DNA from: a virus
Virus record (IMG/VR): IMGVR_UViG_3300035670_000430
Location: 1 to 43,895 of that record
Length of the DNA: 43,895 bases
Reading direction: 5' to 3' (one strand)
Position numbers and translations under genes: made by a program. The notes beneath the pieces are model-generated. The model was not told the DNA's origin and did not search any database. It saw nothing but the letters and a program-made list of their open reading frames with translations. Shown one piece after another: positions 13,731-22,672 of this stretch (position 1 is its first letter; each line of letters starts with the position of its first letter).

Positions 13731-15425
13731 TTAGAATTGACCAACAATTTCAGAGAATTCCACTGAATTTCTCACCGCAACGAAATTTAGTTGGATATAA
13801 TTAATGCTACGAGCTGGTTTTATATATATATCTCCAACAAATGAGTTTGAATCGATAACTTGTGGGGTGTTATTTGTTTCGTCACAAACCACCTTGAAGT
13901 CATAGATACCTCTTCTACCCTGCACGTCACGTAGATAAGGTTCAACTAATCCTACGAACTGAGCACGAGTGAATTCATCATTAATCTCGAATAGAGAGAA
14001 CTTAGCGGCAGTTGCAATTGCTTTCTCAAGAATAATGAACAATCTACGAACATTAATTCTGTCGAATGCAGAAGGACGAGCAAGAGTTGTCTTATCACCG
14101 AATAGAACTGTTCCGGTTCCTGATTCAGTAATAATTGGGTTAACGCCAACCTTGTATAGTTCGTCTCTCTGTGCCTTAGAAGGATTCCAAGCCAGCTTAA
14201 TTACATTCTTGATTACACCACGATTGTAACCAGCAGGCGAGAACCAAGGATCATTTGTCTGATCTGTTCGGGCACATAGACCAGCAACATCACCGTTACA
14301 AGGAATCCAACGGAATAAATCATTATACTTGTCGTATTGATACTTCCAGTTAGAATCCATTACTGCATAGGAAGAATTTGGTGATAGAGTTGTCATGAAT
14401 CCAGTAACGTTTGTTAGTGGAGTCGAGGTATTAACCACATCAGATTTCTCTGGTGAATAAAGAACGATACAATCCTTACGAACTTCAGCAATATTGCTAA
14501 TTAGATGGGTAACCGTTGCTTGATCTGCTTCACCTGCAATAATTAGATTAACATCATTCGAATCATCTACAAACTTATCATACGCAGTGATAGAGAAACC
14601 TGTAGAACCATCTAGATCATTTGCAGATACACCGAATGAGAGAGAATTGACATAAGGACCAGTTGCGCCGAATGTTGCGAAACCAGTTGATCCTGGTACG
14701 GCAGAACCCCATGCTGTTCCTGGTGCAGTTGCTCCGACGTGATTCCCCCACCAGATATAACGTGAAGTGCGGTTGATAACATCTTTGTAGTAGTTAGATT
14801 CGCCTGATTCCGTTTTTGCATCAGATGCTTTTGAAACATATGCAAACTTCTCAAGTACAGTTCCTGGTGTTCCGGTAAACTTACCGTCTTCGTCAACTAC
14901 AATAACATGAACTTCGTCATTTGCGTTTGGGTTAATTGAAGCTGCGTAGACAGAAGTTCCTGGTGCTGAATTGAATTCTGCCTTGTAAGTCCAAGTAGAG
15001 AACTTTTGTGCGTCACAGATAGAAACTAATAGAGAGTTACCTAATTCACCAGGATACTTTGCAAACCAAGCAGTTCCAGTAGTTCCTGAAGAATGATTTG
15101 TTGTGTAATCATCTTCGTTCTCTACCAGAAAACCAGTAGATCCAGAAGAAGCGTTTAAGGCAGTATTACCGATTGCACGGACTACCTTCAGATTGCCGCT
15201 GTATGAAAGAAAGTTAGCAGCCGAAAAGAATGTTGTTGCGGTATCGTTATCTGGTTTCCCGAATGTATTTACTAGTTCAACTTCGTTTGAGATTGTAGTA
15301 ATTTGATTTACAGGACCCCACGTAAATGCGCCAGCGATTGCACCGATAGAACTAGCAACTGCGGGGACAGTAGTAGTTAAATCGATTTCCGAAATATTTA
15401 CGCCTGGACTTAGCTGAAATGCCAT
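13731..15425 (-). CDS. 18: Tail sheath protein gp18
   Basis: A 564-residue contractile sheath subunit (T4 659; shorter forms are usual in marine T4-like phages). The N-terminus MAFQLSPGVNISEIDLTT and the C-terminal block with TLARPSAFDRINVRRLF, EFTRAQFVGLVEPYLRDVQG and an IQLNFVAVRNSVEF-type end are typical of the sheath core. The central 300 residues are the variable surface domain. Its TATAAATA is at 15471-15478 and AAGGAG precedes the ATG. Confidence 0.96.
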   Translation of the reverse strand: MAFQLSPGVNISEIDLTTTVPAVASSIGAIAGAFTWGPVNQITTISNEVELVNTFGKPDNDTATTFFSAANFLSYSGNLKVVRAIGNTALNASSGSTGFLVENEDDYTTNHSSGTTGTAWFAKYPGELGNSLLVSICDAQKFSTWTYKAEFNSAPGTSVYAASINPNANDEVHVIVVDEDGKFTGTPGTVLEKFAYVSKASDAKTESGESNYYKDVINRTSRYIWWGNHVGATAPGTAWGSAVPGSTGFATFGATGPYVNSLSFGVSANDLDGSTGFSITAYDKFVDDSNDVNLIIAGEADQATVTHLISNIAEVRKDCIVLYSPEKSDVVNTSTPLTNVTGFMTTLSPNSSYAVMDSNWKYQYDKYNDLFRWIPCNGDVAGLCARTDQTNDPWFSPAGYNRGVIKNVIKLAWNPSKAQRDELYKVGVNPIITESGTGTVLFGDKTTLARPSAFDRINVRRLFIILEKAIATAAKFSLFEINDEFTRAQFVGLVEPYLRDVQGRRGIYDFKVVCDETNNTPQVIDSNSFVGDIYIKPARSINYIQLNFVAVRNSVEFSEIVGQF

Positions 15426-15470
15426 ATAATATTTTCTCCTTGAGATTTTCGTTATCTCTGATTCTAGTTA

Positions 15471-15478
15471 TATTTATA
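15471..15478 (-). promoter_or_regulatory. T4-type late promoter for gene 18
   Basis: Exact TATAAATA on the minus strand, 45 bases before the gene 18 ATG. Confidence 0.8.
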
Positions 15479-15498
15479 AAAATGAAGATTTTGGGATA

Positions 15499-17079
15499 TC
15501 AGAATATCCAATTATCCGAATTAATATCATTATTTAGTCCATTATCTATCCCACCGAAAGAAAATATCTCTTCACTAACATCCAGACCCTCAGACATTAA
15601 AGTATTTCTTAAATCAGAATCAGTCAATTCTTTAAAAAATGGTTGGTTGATTGCCCAGGAATAAAGTACCAACGACATCACAAAATCATCATTCTTTCCA
15701 GCCTCGGCAGACCATGTATTATTCTTACTTATGAATGAATATAATTCGGATACAATATCTTCAGTAAGATTAATCAATTTTCTTTCTTCAATAATGGTCT
15801 TCAGGATTGATGTACCGATTCTCTTGACGGAAGAAGTCATCTCGACACCAATCTTATTCGAACGCTTAAAAGAAGTAGTCAATTCTTGACCACGTTTACC
15901 TTGTTGAGTAGTGAATAAATTTTCATATTCAAGATCATAATAACATGATTCTGCGACAACCCCACCGATAGTATTGCGTTCGATCAAGAGATAAGCATCA
16001 TTGTATTTCTTTGCAAGATCGACTATTACATTAGATAATAGAAGTGGACGTAATTCATTGTTCTTGTATGTACAAACAATCTTGTGTGGATAAGAAGTAA
16101 TGTCTATGACTATTGCAACAGAATAATCATTCTCGACGCCTCTCGAAGAATCTACCGATATAATGTAATTACTTTCGGGTTTCGGTTCTTCCAGAATAAC
16201 CCAGTTCGTATCTTTAGATATAGGTTCTTCCCAAGTTAGAGATTGAAGCGCATGACCCGAAATAAGTGTATTCGATGATCCTAGAAATTCGTTTCCATAT
16301 TCTTGACGGAATCCATGTTCACCTAGAATTTCTATTTGCTCTTTCTTCCACTTTTCATCACGTCCTGGAACCATATTCCAGGTAATCTCTAATGGAACGA
16401 AATTATTTCTTTTCTCAACGGCATCTTTCCATAATTTATAATAATGATTCATTCCATTAGGTGTTGATGATACTATTGTTTTAGTTTCATTACCAGATGA
16501 AATAGTCGGAAACGTCGATTTAAAGAAATCTTCTGCATTCTCAACGAATGCATATTCATCCATATAAATTAATGCACAGGCTTTTCCACGAATCGAATCA
16601 GAAGATGTTGCAGCGGCGAATATCTTAGAATTATTACCAAACTCTAAAGAACCTTTATTTAGAGCTTTAACTCCTGGCTGAAGAAAGAATGGAAGATTCT
16701 CTAGAGCAAGTGTTATTCTTGATAGAATTTCTCTCGCCGTAGCTGCTTTGTTTGCCAGAATCGCTATGTCTTTATCGCTAGTGAATATAGCATACCACAA
16801 CAAAAAAGAAGCAACTGTGGTTGTTTTTGCCGCTTGGCGTGCTGCAAGCAAAATCGAATTCCTATTTTTCCACAAAGATAATATGATATTCTTTTGATAA
16901 TCACGTAGAATAAGTGGTATTAATCCTTTATCTACGGATATAATCTTAACATACTTTTCTATAAAATATATTGGATCTCTGGAACATTTAACGTATTCTT
17001 GAATTTGATCTGGGGTATAATTCTCAACCAGATTTACTTTCTTGATATTTGGGTTAAGGTAATATGGTTTATTAATCAT
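15499..17079 (-). CDS. 17: Terminase large subunit gp17
   Basis: A 526-residue packaging motor (T4 610). The N-terminal ATPase has a Walker A variant ARQAAKTTT (80-88), where T4 has SRQLGKTT, and Walker B with D174-E175 in LIYMDEYAF. The C-terminal RNase H-like nuclease begins with IISVDSSRGVENDYS and continues with LLIERNTIGG and a final NDDFVMSLVL. It cuts and translocates DNA into the prohead through gp20. The ATG overlaps the stop of gene 16 in ATGATTAA, so it is probably coupled. Confidence 0.96.
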   Translation of the reverse strand: MINKPYYLNPNIKKVNLVENYTPDQIQEYVKCSRDPIYFIEKYVKIISVDKGLIPLILRDYQKNIILSLWKNRNSILLAARQAAKTTTVASFLLWYAIFTSDKDIAILANKAATAREILSRITLALENLPFFLQPGVKALNKGSLEFGNNSKIFAAATSSDSIRGKACALIYMDEYAFVENAEDFFKSTFPTISSGNETKTIVSSTPNGMNHYYKLWKDAVEKRNNFVPLEITWNMVPGRDEKWKKEQIEILGEHGFRQEYGNEFLGSSNTLISGHALQSLTWEEPISKDTNWVILEEPKPESNYIISVDSSRGVENDYSVAIVIDITSYPHKIVCTYKNNELRPLLLSNVIVDLAKKYNDAYLLIERNTIGGVVAESCYYDLEYENLFTTQQGKRGQELTTSFKRSNKIGVEMTSSVKRIGTSILKTIIEERKLINLTEDIVSELYSFISKNNTWSAEAGKNDDFVMSLVLYSWAINQPFFKELTDSDLRNTLMSEGLDVSEEIFSFGGIDNGLNNDINSDNWIF

Positions 17080-17440
17080 CCCGATTACCCTTCAAGAATT
17101 TCTGTAATTCTGCCGTAGATCCTATGAACAAATTATTCTGTGTATTGTTCTGAACGTCGGGTTTTGATTTTGTTTCTTTCATAGATATATCGGCCAGATT
17201 CTTCGCAACATCGGCAGTTGTTTTAATCAAATTAGCCACAACTTCATATGCTCTCGGGGACTCAGATGCCTTAGCAAATTCAAGTAAATTATCCAAGGCG
17301 TCTTGTGATTTATCGAGAAGATCGTGGTGAACTTTCTTGACTTTTTGAATGTCTTCACTCGGTTCCTCTTCACGAAGAACAATCTCTTGTTTCGGAGCAG
17401 GTTCGATGTCGAAGATCTGATTTAACTTATCATCTATCAT
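17072..17440 (-). CDS. 16: Terminase small subunit gp16
   Basis: A 122-residue protein just before gene 17, as in T4. The helix segment SESPRAYEVVANLIKTTADVAKNLADI matches the central oligomerisation helix of gp16 proteins, with an acidic N-terminal part and a polar C-terminus. It regulates gp17 ATPase and nuclease activity at packaging start. It is shorter than T4 gp16 (164), mainly at the ends. It overlaps gene 17 by 8 bases. Confidence 0.88.
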   Translation of the reverse strand: MIDDKLNQIFDIEPAPKQEIVLREEEPSEDIQKVKKVHHDLLDKSQDALDNLLEFAKASESPRAYEVVANLIKTTADVAKNLADISMKETKSKPDVQNNTQNNLFIGSTAELQKFLKGNRDD

Positions 17441-17478
17441 ATACTTTATTGACCCCCTTCAAAATACTCATCAACATG

Positions 17479-18918
17479 CTACATATCAGCCCAAGAACTA
17501 TTAATATATCCTTGCATCGTGTTTGTTGTTGTATTATATATTATCATGCCGTTCGTAGGGGTTAAATTATCTCTTTGGGTAGAAGTCATTCTAGGAACAA
17601 TTAGTGCTCCACTAGTAGACGACAAATCAAGAATGGACGATGTATTTGGTGAAGTGGTTCCTATACCGACTCTCCCTGACGCATCGATACGCATTTTCTC
17701 TAGCGATGATGTGTAAAATTGGATTGTTCCGCCAGTCCCGTTAAGTTGTCCCATCACCAATTCAGAATTGTTATTATCATTCCATATTCTCGCTCTATTT
17801 GCAATTTCTGCAACATCGATTATTAAACCGGATGATAAATTATCAGGATTATTGATTCTCAGTTCACCACCTTCACTCCCAACAGAAGCCATAATAGTTG
17901 TTATTCCATTTACAGATAATGTTGTTGCGGGTGAAGTTGTTCCTATACCGACTCTTCCTGACGCATCGATACGCATTTTTTCGAAGCCATCTATATTAAA
18001 TGTATGTAAAGATGCATCAAAAAATAATGGTTTATATACAGAATTCGTTCTGTCATAAGATACTAAAGCGGATCTATCCCCAGAATCAGAGTAAAAAATC
18101 TCAAGCCCTTTTCCTGAACTGGGTGTATTGCCAGTAGTTGTTTTTGATTTTATTCTCGTGAATCCTTCAATATCAATTAAACACGAAGGAGTTCCTGTTC
18201 CAATACCCACTCTATTATTGATATTTTCCGTATATATGATATCTGAACCTACAGTTAATCCAGAAGTTATTAATCTAGTGCCGTCAAACACTAAGCCAGT
18301 TGAACCAGCAAAAGTACCTGAAAAATTAAATTGGACTTGGGTGCTAGAACCACCAGGACCAGTGGCTCCTACGAGTGCATAATCGTATAAAATTTGATGT
18401 GTTTGTTCTGGTTCTGGTCCATCATTCAAATTAAGATATTTTGCGAGTAGATGTGAATATCCTTCACCAACTGAAGTAATATCAACAGAAATACCAGATA
18501 ATGCATCAGAAGAAGTTATTGCTAATTTAATTCTATTATCATCAATCCTAATGACATAATAAGTAACCCAAGTATTCAATCCACCAATGATTTCACCGGA
18601 TTCATTAGAATAAACCACTCTGTCACCTGTAGAGAAACCATGTCCTTCCACATAAATTGAATTAGAATCGATGTCAATTAAATCAGAGAATTCACCCAAG
18701 AAGAATTTAACATCAGAAACATTCTGTGCGAGATAAATCTCATTTTGATTCACTTCGACTACATAATATATCCCGTCATTAACCAATCCGATATCATATG
18801 GCGAGGGGATAGATCCAGTGGTATACTTAACAGATGTTAGAGTACTTAACCCATGTGAAGGTATCGTAATTTTGTTATCGGCGATTGAAGCACTAGTAGT
18901 GAATGATAAAGTTGTCAT
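17479..18918 (-). CDS. Tail fiber or surface protein with GIGTTSP repeats
   Basis: A 479-residue protein. Residues about 1-150 hold two copies of a beta module (THGLST-like, then IGGLNTWVTYYVIRIDDNRIKLA), and a related module is inserted in gp15. The middle has GxGATGPGGSSTQVQF linker text, then two copies of EKMRIDASGRVGIGTTSP, a hallmark of phage fiber shafts. The end (SGALIVPRMTSTQRDNL and GMIIYNTTTNTMQGYI) is a common fiber tip or trimerisation region. It is likely a late virion adhesin or fiber. It follows gene 29-side structural genes and precedes gene 16. Confidence 0.8.
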   Translation of the reverse strand: MTTLSFTTSASIADNKITIPSHGLSTLTSVKYTTGSIPSPYDIGLVNDGIYYVVEVNQNEIYLAQNVSDVKFFLGEFSDLIDIDSNSIYVEGHGFSTGDRVVYSNESGEIIGGLNTWVTYYVIRIDDNRIKLAITSSDALSGISVDITSVGEGYSHLLAKYLNLNDGPEPEQTHQILYDYALVGATGPGGSSTQVQFNFSGTFAGSTGLVFDGTRLITSGLTVGSDIIYTENINNRVGIGTGTPSCLIDIEGFTRIKSKTTTGNTPSSGKGLEIFYSDSGDRSALVSYDRTNSVYKPLFFDASLHTFNIDGFEKMRIDASGRVGIGTTSPATTLSVNGITTIMASVGSEGGELRINNPDNLSSGLIIDVAEIANRARIWNDNNNSELVMGQLNGTGGTIQFYTSSLEKMRIDASGRVGIGTTSPNTSSILDLSSTSGALIVPRMTSTQRDNLTPTNGMIIYNTTTNTMQGYINSSWADM

Positions 18919-18924
18919 AAGTTA

Positions 18925-20274
18925 TTAAACCAATTCAGACCATCCTAGAAGAGAAGCTACTTTAACTGAGTTGGAGAATCCTGTGAGTGCCATAGTAAGA
19001 ACATCCGATGTACCGACAATTGATCTTGTTGCATCCACAACAGATCGACCGATTTCAATATTAGTCGAATTCAATGAAATCGTATTTCCAGCAGAAATAA
19101 ATCCGGATAACAATTCTGTACCACCAGATACAGTTGTTGCATCGATGTTATAATCAATTCTACCTGATGGAGAAGTTGTCCAAGTAGTAGGATTAATTGT
19201 CGGATTCAATAACAATTTATATTGAAGATTAGTATTTGATTCAATTAGTACGGCGAATTCTGACAGAATAACTATTTGATCCAAGTAAGAAGAATTCAAT
19301 CTTAATGAAATTGTAGGTGAAAATGTCCCGGCAGTGCCGAGTGTCTGATAAGAAGGAACTCCTCTTGAAACAGAATATGATACACCCTTTAATTCATATC
19401 CACCTTCAGAAATGACAGTATTACAAATTTGTCTAGTCATTGAAGGAGAAGCAGTTGTTCCTGTATTCTCAATCTCATGTCTTGTCGGTAAACAAGCAGT
19501 AGTCATGTAAGTAGAATTATTTGTATTCACATTATGGAATATATGTGCAACACGCATCGAACCATTAATTACAAATCCGACTCTAACATCACCGACACCC
19601 AACCATTCAATATCTACGAACATAATATTAGCTTTTGTGATATCGATAGTTATCAAAGAATCGCCAGCGCCATCGAATGTATCTACATTCCATTGATCTT
19701 GTGGTACTCTAGCCTCAACAATAGAACCCACCGGACCAGTCGCTCCTCCTCCACCACCAGAATATGATCTCAAGACAAAGTAATTTGTCGTTCCGTCGTT
19801 CTCGAAGTAAATTCCATTCTGATGACCAAAATAACCTATTCTTTGTCTTAGACCCGCTTTGGGTTCATTGAAAGTGAATGATTCCATACAAAGAAGAGAT
19901 TTTCCGGGTTGATATGGAAATACGTTCTTAGATTCTCGAATAACCCAATCACCAGATCTCGTCCCGATATGCATTTCTACGGCAGATTCGTTAGTAGAAT
20001 GTTTGATATAAGAAGATCCTATACCAGTTGCACCAGTGAAACCTGTCGCACCTTGTAAGGCATTAACGTGTGTGGTATATTTACCGTTAAGACTATATCT
20101 ATGTTGTGAATCAAATAGAGTAAATGGAGTAGAAATTCTCTGACGACCGAATGCATCAATTGTAGATGATTTGGCATCAGATGTTAGATTACCATAACGA
20201 TCCGCCAACATAAACATTTCATATCTTTGTGGAGAATCATCAATAGTACCTATATTTTTACGCCATTGCGCCAT
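18925..20274 (-). CDS. Large virion structural protein with short collagen-like inserts
   Basis: A 449-residue beta-rich protein beginning MAQWRKNIGTIDDSPQRYEM. STIDAFGRQRISTPFTLFDS and GLRQRIGYFGHQNGIYFEND resemble a structural protein found in many T4-like and other marine phage virions. Two short Gly-X-Thr-Gly inserts (GATGFTGATG and GGGGATGPVGS) look like collagen-type linkers used in surface proteins. The exact location (fiber, head or baseplate) is not shown. GGAAG precedes the ATG; it is co-transcribed with the gene upstream. Confidence 0.7.
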   Translation of the reverse strand: MAQWRKNIGTIDDSPQRYEMFMLADRYGNLTSDAKSSTIDAFGRQRISTPFTLFDSQHRYSLNGKYTTHVNALQGATGFTGATGIGSSYIKHSTNESAVEMHIGTRSGDWVIRESKNVFPYQPGKSLLCMESFTFNEPKAGLRQRIGYFGHQNGIYFENDGTTNYFVLRSYSGGGGGATGPVGSIVEARVPQDQWNVDTFDGAGDSLITIDITKANIMFVDIEWLGVGDVRVGFVINGSMRVAHIFHNVNTNNSTYMTTACLPTRHEIENTGTTASPSMTRQICNTVISEGGYELKGVSYSVSRGVPSYQTLGTAGTFSPTISLRLNSSYLDQIVILSEFAVLIESNTNLQYKLLLNPTINPTTWTTSPSGRIDYNIDATTVSGGTELLSGFISAGNTISLNSTNIEIGRSVVDATRSIVGTSDVLTMALTGFSNSVKVASLLGWSELV

Positions 20275-20907
20275 TTAATTATCTTCCTTTACTATATCGT
20301 AAAAGTATTTATCATCGTCGGACGTATACCATTTAGACTTACCTTCACATTTCCATATATGTTCGTTTACTTTGTAATCTGGTTTTGCTGTATCTTCTTT
20401 GTATGGATTTACAATAAAGGCTGGTTCGTACCAACATATTCTATTATTTGGTTGTGCGGCGAAGTTACCGTTATCCAATTTCAATATATGAGCAGTTTTG
20501 AAGCCGCCTTCTCCTGGATTCTCGGCAGTAGGCGAACCATACCAATCTAGAGTAAACATATATTCACCATCATACCAACACTTATCCTTGAGGAATGCAG
20601 ATGCTCTTAACCCACGAAGATAATCATATTCAATTGTAGTAAGATCATATGAGAAGCAATCCCAGAGTTGGAGAACTTCAAGTGGTTGTGGTTCGGTCTC
20701 TTTCCAACAGAAAGCTGAGATAGGCAGTCTTGCTACCTGCGCTCCGTTATTAATCATGCACGAAAAAGTAATTGCTCTGGAAGGTATCGAAGTGACACCA
20801 AACACAGAGCAATTTAAGAATTCACCGAAATGTTCTTCTAAATTATAGAGATATTCTTTCCTCAGCAGACAATAGAATAGAGGTATATTTGTTGATAAAG
20901 TCGGCAT
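20275..20907 (-). CDS. Conserved phage protein in the late block
   Basis: A 210-residue protein starting MPTLSTNIPLFYCLLRKEYL, rich in Trp, Tyr and Cys, with FGVTSIPSRAITFSCMINNGAQVARLPISAFCWKE and GEYMFTLDWYGSP. I have seen this type in T4-like phages without a known function. It is the first gene of the minus-strand late block. An ACTAAATA box sits 7 bases before its ATG, so the transcript would have almost no leader. It joins the next gene without a gap. Confidence 0.65.
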   Translation of the reverse strand: MPTLSTNIPLFYCLLRKEYLYNLEEHFGEFLNCSVFGVTSIPSRAITFSCMINNGAQVARLPISAFCWKETEPQPLEVLQLWDCFSYDLTTIEYDYLRGLRASAFLKDKCWYDGEYMFTLDWYGSPTAENPGEGGFKTAHILKLDNGNFAAQPNNRICWYEPAFIVNPYKEDTAKPDYKVNEHIWKCEGKSKWYTSDDDKYFYDIVKEDN

Positions 20908-20914
20908 TAATCAT

Positions 20915-20922
20915 TATTTAGT
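20915..20922 (-). promoter_or_regulatory. Possible late promoter variant (ACTAAATA)
   Basis: ACTAAATA on the minus strand, 7 bases before the ATG at 20907. The same octamer precedes gene 13, the 31774 gene and the 42532 gene on the other strand. Confidence 0.45.
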
Positions 20923-21133
20923 CTCGATTAAATGAAGTGATTGAATCGAAATTATCTTGTTGAATATCTTTCGGAAGTTGATTCGATTCTTCTCGAATTC
21001 GTTGTAGAATGTCTTTTCTTTTGTTATCCAGCGCAGACTTAGTTGGTTTTTCACAACATATGCACCAATCTTCCGGGACATCTCGCCAATCTTCAATTGG
21101 ACAAGAACAGTAAGATAATCTAGGTTCATTCAT
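20918..21133 (-). CDS. Small Cys-rich protein, possible zinc knuckle
   Basis: A 71-residue protein with CSCPIEDW, then CICCEKPT near the N-terminus, a spacing that could bind one zinc ion, followed by a charged helical tail. A competing frame (20914-21129) exists, but this frame has the ordered Cys pairs and an ATGA overlap with the gene above, so it is preferred. It is the last gene of the long early minus-strand operon. Function unknown. Confidence 0.65.
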   Translation of the reverse strand: MNEPRLSYCSCPIEDWRDVPEDWCICCEKPTKSALDNKRKDILQRIREESNQLPKDIQQDNFDSITSFNRD

Positions 21134-21288
21134 ATTAATTCTCTTCTTGTATCATATCGTGTAATTATATTATGAGAAGAAAAGTATAGTTCCCTGTATC
21201 TTTCTTCCGACACATTTACCAGATTCCCATTATCGTCTTCTATAATCCACTCATGTTGTATATGATTATACACAGGTAATAGTTTCAT
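21130..21288 (-). CDS. Small hypothetical protein
   Basis: A 52-residue protein (MKLLPVYNHIQHEWIIEDDNG onward, truncated here) with an acidic middle and a basic end. Both borders are ATGA overlaps, with the gene above at 21285-21288 and the gene below at 21130-21133, which supports real coupled translation. No family recognised. Confidence 0.6.
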   Translation of the reverse strand: MKLLPVYNHIQHEWIIEDDNGNLVNVSEERYRELYFSSHNIITRYDTRRELI

Positions 21289-21479
21289 CTTGCTGGACAT
21301 TGCAATTCTCTTAGTTGATACTCACAATATACATCATAATCTTCTTTTGTGTGGAATTTGAATAAAATATTATCTGGCGCTTCGTGGACAGTAAAATCCA
21401 ATCCTTCAATCACACAAAATGCATAATCTCTTGCAGACCATCTACGTTGTTTGTAAGTATAGTTATAGTTCTTTTCCAT
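21285..21479 (-). CDS. Small hypothetical protein
   Basis: A 64-residue protein (MEKNYNYTYKQRRWSARDYAF) with many aromatic residues and a possible alpha-beta fold (FCVIEGLDFTVHEAPDNILFKF). Its start lies 17 bases inside the end of the gene above, and its TGA overlaps the next ATG. It is part of a chain of four overlapping small genes after nrdB. Function unknown. Confidence 0.6.
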   Translation of the reverse strand: MEKNYNYTYKQRRWSARDYAFCVIEGLDFTVHEAPDNILFKFHTKEDYDVYCEYQLRELQCPAR

Positions 21480-21687
21480 ATTGTTTTCCTAAATTATAAC
21501 CACGTTCTGTAGCTTCGTCGATTAATCTCTTAATCCTCACTTCAAACTCATCTACAGTAAAAGCACCATAGAATAAGGCTGAATCGGCGACTTGACTAGC
21601 CACCGATTCATTTAATTTATAGAGATCATCAATAGATTCTATTTTCATTTGATTCTCGTCGCCGAATATGGCTTTTAGTAAATCCAT
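21463..21687 (-). CDS. Small hypothetical protein after nrdB
   Basis: A 74-residue mostly helical protein (MDLLKAIFGDENQMKIESID), starting 3 bases after nrdB. The charged helices (DEFEVRIKRLIDEATERG) suggest a soluble protein that may oligomerise. In T4-like phages small genes often follow nrdB, but I recognise no glutaredoxin motif here. Function unknown. Confidence 0.6.
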   Translation of the reverse strand: MDLLKAIFGDENQMKIESIDDLYKLNESVASQVADSALFYGAFTVDEFEVRIKRLIDEATERGYNLGKQYGKEL

Positions 21688-21690
21688 ATG

Positions 21691-22671
21691 TTATCCCCAA
21701 ACATCTTCCCACGTTCCAGACAAGGCACCCTTGGCATAGTCGGTTACTCTTTGTTCGAAGAAATTTCCGTGAATAGGTGCGTTAATCATTCCTTCCACCC
21801 AAGGAAGCGGATTCTTCTTGACTTTGAAAATACCTTTCATACCAAGAGCAATTAACCGACGATCAGCAATATAACGAATATATTTCTTCACGTCATCAGA
21901 CGTAAGATTTTCCATTGGACCCATTGAAAAAGAAAGATCAATAAATTGATCTTCAAGTTCTACCATCTTGGTTGCAATAGCGTAAATAGAAGATTTGAGT
22001 TCATCTGTCCAAAGATCCGGGTTTTCCGTGATATAAGTTCTGAACAATTTAATCATATATTCAAAATGACATGTTTCATCAACTATCGACCAAGACAATA
22101 TCTGACCCATGCCTTTCATCTTACCATGACGAGGGAAATTCAATAGCATGATAAATGATGAAAATAACTGCATTCCTTCAGTAAATGCAGAGAAACATGC
22201 AATTTGTTTTGCAATTTCAGAGGGCGGCATTCCAGAAATCGATTGAATATATTCATGTTTTTCTGCCATCTCTTTGTATTGCAAAAACTCGTTGTAAGTT
22301 GTTTCTGGCAATCCAAGCGTTTCTACCAGATGGCTATACGCAGCCACATGTAGAGCTTCTCTGGCAGCAAAACTCAACAACATCATTCTTACCTCAGGCT
22401 GCGGGAATAATGGGAGGTAATTGTTGACATAAGCCGATGCAACGTCGATATCACCTTGCGTAAAGAATCTGAAAATTTGTGTGAGAAAATATTTTTCATT
22501 ATCTGTTAATTTCTGTTTCCAATCTTTCACATCCTGAAGCATTTCCACTTCAGTATGTAACCAATGACTCTGTTCGGATTTCAACCACGCTTCAAACGCC
22601 CAATCATAACCAAATGGTTTAAAGTAGGATCTGTCGTCTGTTAATTTTAGTGCGTTTTTTTTCTTTGTCAT
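21691..22671 (-). CDS. nrdB: Class I ribonucleotide reductase small subunit NrdB
   Basis: A 326-residue R2 subunit carrying the di-metal/tyrosyl radical cofactor. Likely ligands are D74 or D76, E105 and H108 (AAREALH), E165 (FTEGMQLF), E199 and H202 (DETCHFEY). The radical tyrosine equivalent is Y112 in EALHVAAY. It works with NrdA to make dNTPs for phage replication. The ATG lies 1 base after the nrdA stop. It is shorter than T4 NrdB (388), with a compact N-terminus. Confidence 0.96.
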   Translation of the reverse strand: MTKKKNALKLTDDRSYFKPFGYDWAFEAWLKSEQSHWLHTEVEMLQDVKDWKQKLTDNEKYFLTQIFRFFTQGDIDVASAYVNNYLPLFPQPEVRMMLLSFAAREALHVAAYSHLVETLGLPETTYNEFLQYKEMAEKHEYIQSISGMPPSEIAKQIACFSAFTEGMQLFSSFIMLLNFPRHGKMKGMGQILSWSIVDETCHFEYMIKLFRTYITENPDLWTDELKSSIYAIATKMVELEDQFIDLSFSMGPMENLTSDDVKKYIRYIADRRLIALGMKGIFKVKKNPLPWVEGMINAPIHGNFFEQRVTDYAKGALSGTWEDVWG

Positions 22672-22672
22672 A

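Noticed and set aside
20914-21129. Alternative frame to the Cys-rich gene
   Set aside because: It fully overlaps 20918-21133, lacks the ordered Cys pairs and has no overlap junction with the gene above.
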